Shown: positions 62,600 through 64,000 of the stretch, one piece after another | How positions within the stretch are numbered: position 1 is the stretch's first letter | How the letters are laid out: each line of letters starts with the position of its first letter | DNA from: Algoriphagus sp. TR-M9 | GTDB lineage: Bacteria > Bacteroidota > Bacteroidia > Cytophagales > Cyclobacteriaceae | Reading direction: 5' to 3' | Length of the DNA: 64,000 nucleotides | Assembly (NCBI RefSeq): GCF_027594545.1 | Contig: NZ_CP115160.1 | Location: 939,001-1,003,000 of the forward strand | The notes under the pieces: model-generated | The model's database searches: none | The model's input: only the letters and a program-made list of their open reading frames with translations | What the model was told of the DNA's origin: nothing | Translations under genes and position numbers: made by a program

Positions 62600-63190
62600 A
62601 TGAAGATGAATAATCAACCCCAAAATGCGAAAGCCTCAACTTTCAGAAAACTCAGAACTTCTGCTGCTGTGATGCTTTCCGCAATTTGTCTAGTAGGTAT
62701 GACTTCCTGCGAAGATGAAGACGATGATCCGATTGTAGATACCTATAATCAGCAGGATAGAAACTTTGCCATGGCTTCTTCCGAAAATCTCAATGCCCAG
62801 ATCAGTTTTGGTCAATTGGCGCTGGATAACGGCGAAGATGACTCTGTATTGGAGTATGCAACCATGCTTGTGTCTGAAAACACAGATAGCCAAACCGAGC
62901 TGGAAGGTATAGTAGATGGTACAGATGTGGAGATTTCTGATGGAATCAGCGATGCCATGCAGACCAAATACGATGAACTGGCCATGATGAGTGGTGAAGA
63001 ATTTGATAGGGCTTTTATTGATTTTCAGTTGGAGCTTTTGGATGACTCCATGTCAATCTATGAAAATGAAGAGGACAATGGAGAAAATTTCACTTTGAAA
63101 GGATTCGCTGAGAAAACCCTGGAAAAAATCAAAGATCATAGAGAAGATGCAGTCTTGGTCAAGGCTGAAATTGAGATCGAAGGAGTTTAA
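62600..63190 (+). CDS. DUF4142 lipoprotein
   Basis: 196 residues (an ATG two codons later is equally possible). Lipoprotein signal LVGMTSC (Cys near 37) is followed by an acidic EDEDDDP stretch. The mature helical domain matches DUF4142: NQQDRNFAMASSENLNAQISFGQLALDNGEDDSVLEYATMLVSEN, then IDFQLELLDDSMSIYENE near 150, forming a ferritin-like four-helix bundle without evident metal ligands. Role unknown; relatives appear in stress-related loci. A clear terminator follows. Confidence 0.88.
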   Translation: MKMNNQPQNAKASTFRKLRTSAAVMLSAICLVGMTSCEDEDDDPIVDTYNQQDRNFAMASSENLNAQISFGQLALDNGEDDSVLEYATMLVSENTDSQTELEGIVDGTDVEISDGISDAMQTKYDELAMMSGEEFDRAFIDFQLELLDDSMSIYENEEDNGENFTLKGFAEKTLEKIKDHREDAVLVKAEIEIEGV

Positions 63191-63269
63191 CAACAATGTT
63201 GTTTAACACCAGGAGTCAGAATGTAGTCAACGCTGATTAACCCAGCTGAAATTGCATGATGATTTCTTT

Positions 63270-63302
63270 AAAGCCGGTTTTCCGAAAGGGAGCCGGCTTT
63301 TT
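63270..63302 (+). terminator. Terminator after the DUF4142 gene
   Basis: AAAGCCGG (63270-63277) and CCGGCTTT (63293-63300) pair fully, the inner part can pair further through G-U pairs, and the stem runs into TTTTT at 63298-63302 on the forward strand. A standard rho-independent site 80 bases past the stop. Confidence 0.85.
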
Positions 63303-63387
63303 CTGAGTTTAAAGCACAAAGCTCACAGAGGAGTTGCCCATTCTATGTAGTGGTCAGAAGTTCATTAAGCTATCCAAGGGGAGGGCT

Positions 63388-64000
63388 TTACTGGAATAAA
63401 TGAAAAGCCATCGCTTGGGCCTCATCAAAGTGCTGATACCCACAAATTACAGCTTCAAAATCAGTGAAATTCCCCAAATGTTTTAAGGCTAAGGGATTTC
63501 CAAAATGAACTAGAATACAGGGCTTCGCTTGAGCTAGGTTTTTTAGTTCAGCTACTAGCGTCTGGTCCATGCCGAATTGATTGATCGGCTTATGGGAAGG
63601 GACAAAAACAGAAATAATCACTTTTTCGGCCTGCTCTAGCTTGGTTTTACTTAATTCTGATCCGTAATTCTGACTGAGTTTTGAAGAGAAAGTTGTGTTT
63701 TCCCTACCAAAGAAGGTCTTGTGCGAAAGCTTCCCCTGATCTGCCAGGTGCTTCAGTTCCTCAGGATCTAGGTTTCCGTGAAGTACCGATACATAATCTT
63801 TGGCAAGTTGGCTTTGAAACACCGAATGGCTTTTCCAGTCAAATACTGGAACCTCCAGATTTTTGAAAGCAAATACGCCTAGCTTTTCCTTTAAATTCCA
63901 GATCTTTTCGAAAACAGCATCAACTTCCCCTTCTGAGGCATTTGCTTCGATTTTCGCAATTCCTTCCTGTACATGATCCGAGAAGCACAAGATGTCGTTT
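63388..64000 (-). CDS. Glycoside hydrolase family 3 enzyme (C-terminal part; 5' end beyond window)
   Basis: The frame is open at the right edge, so only the last 204 codons are seen; a TTG inside the frame is not a real start. The visible part begins NDILCFSDHVQEGIAKI, the segment after the catalytic barrel of GH3 beta-N-acetylhexosaminidases (GNDILLF-like pattern), and goes on as the C-terminal alpha/beta sandwich (EKVIISVFVPSHKPINQFGMDQTLVAELKNLAQAKPCILVHFGNPLALKHL). The stop at 63388 is normal. Probably NagZ-type hexosaminidase, acting on GlcNAc residues; the catalytic Asp and His are outside the window. Confidence 0.75.
   Translation of the reverse strand, partial: NDILCFSDHVQEGIAKIEANASEGEVDAVFEKIWNLKEKLGVFAFKNLEVPVFDWKSHSVFQSQLAKDYVSVLHGNLDPEELKHLADQGKLSHKTFFGRENTTFSSKLSQNYGSELSKTKLEQAEKVIISVFVPSHKPINQFGMDQTLVAELKNLAQAKPCILVHFGNPLALKHLGNFTDFEAVICGYQHFDEAQAMAFHLFQ

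Noticed and set aside
63388..63990. Complete 200-codon gene at the right edge starting at TTG
   Set aside because: The frame stays open to the edge and the sequence matches the C-terminal domain of GH3, so it is a partial gene.

Overview
The window looks like a chromosomal segment of a marine or aquatic Bacteroidota, most likely a Cytophagales member of the Algoriphagus/Cyclobacterium type. This is judged from family content only: secreted formylglycine sulfatases, ThuA/PQQ/cytochrome c fusions, NIPSNAP, DUF2911, DUF4142, DUF4221 and 6-bladed propeller proteins, many short lipoprotein signals, TAnnTTTG-type -7 promoter boxes and no visible Shine-Dalgarno sites. I see no rRNA, tRNA, CRISPR array, prophage, integrase or insertion sequence. 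Both window edges cut genes: a sulfatase on the left and a GH3 glycosidase on the right.

Layout. 1-7.2 kb: sulfatase, RhlE-type RNA helicase, cupin, then a forward cluster of a heme-c periplasmic dehydrogenase, a Tat-exported TIM-barrel protein and an SDR dehydrogenase. 7.2-19.7 kb: mixed housekeeping and accessory genes (DHFR-like protein, DUF2207/LemA pair, two overlapping YdeI/OmdA-type genes, GntP permease, GH20 hexosaminidase, hotdog thioesterase, DUF2911, a second exported TIM barrel, a Tat-exported propeller, a VOC protein). 19.9-21.2 kb: an orphan sensor kinase. 21.2-31.9 kb: an L-rhamnose catabolic locus with lutABC on the reverse strand, and a divergent sugar isomerase plus sulfatase. 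32.3-43.7 kb: lactonase, MscS channel, TMEM220-like protein, NIPSNAP, a 1146-residue ThuA/PQQ/PKD/cytochrome c/CBM protein, galK with a LacI regulator, and an M28/glutaminyl-cyclase-like lipoprotein. 43.7-50.1 kb: cysS, purH, purN, proB-proA. 50.2-51.8 kb: an AT-rich island with a small secreted peptide gene and a DUF4221 lipoprotein. 51.8-57.7 kb: UbiA prenyltransferase, an operon of a NagB/PIG-L fusion and a ROK kinase, and a CBS-DUF294 protein. 57.9-64 kb: gluconokinase, amidohydrolase, exported aldose epimerase, propeller protein, DUF4142 lipoprotein, GH3.

How the genes may work together. The clearest system is the rhamnose locus: isomerase, kinase and bifunctional aldolase/lactaldehyde dehydrogenase would give DHAP and L-lactate, and LutABC would take the L-lactate to pyruvate, under a GntR-LacI hybrid regulator. 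A perfect 11-bp inverted repeat lies in the divergent control region. Several exported redox and TIM-barrel proteins, an SMP-30 lactonase, a GntP permease and a gluconokinase suggest periplasmic sugar oxidation followed by aldonate uptake, but they are scattered and the link is inference. Amino-sugar use is represented by GH20, GH3, the NagB/PIG-L fusion and the ROK kinase. The least explained items are the small peptide/DUF4221 pair behind a (CT)8 tract, and the NagB/PIG-L fusion, which lacks a key NagB glutamate.
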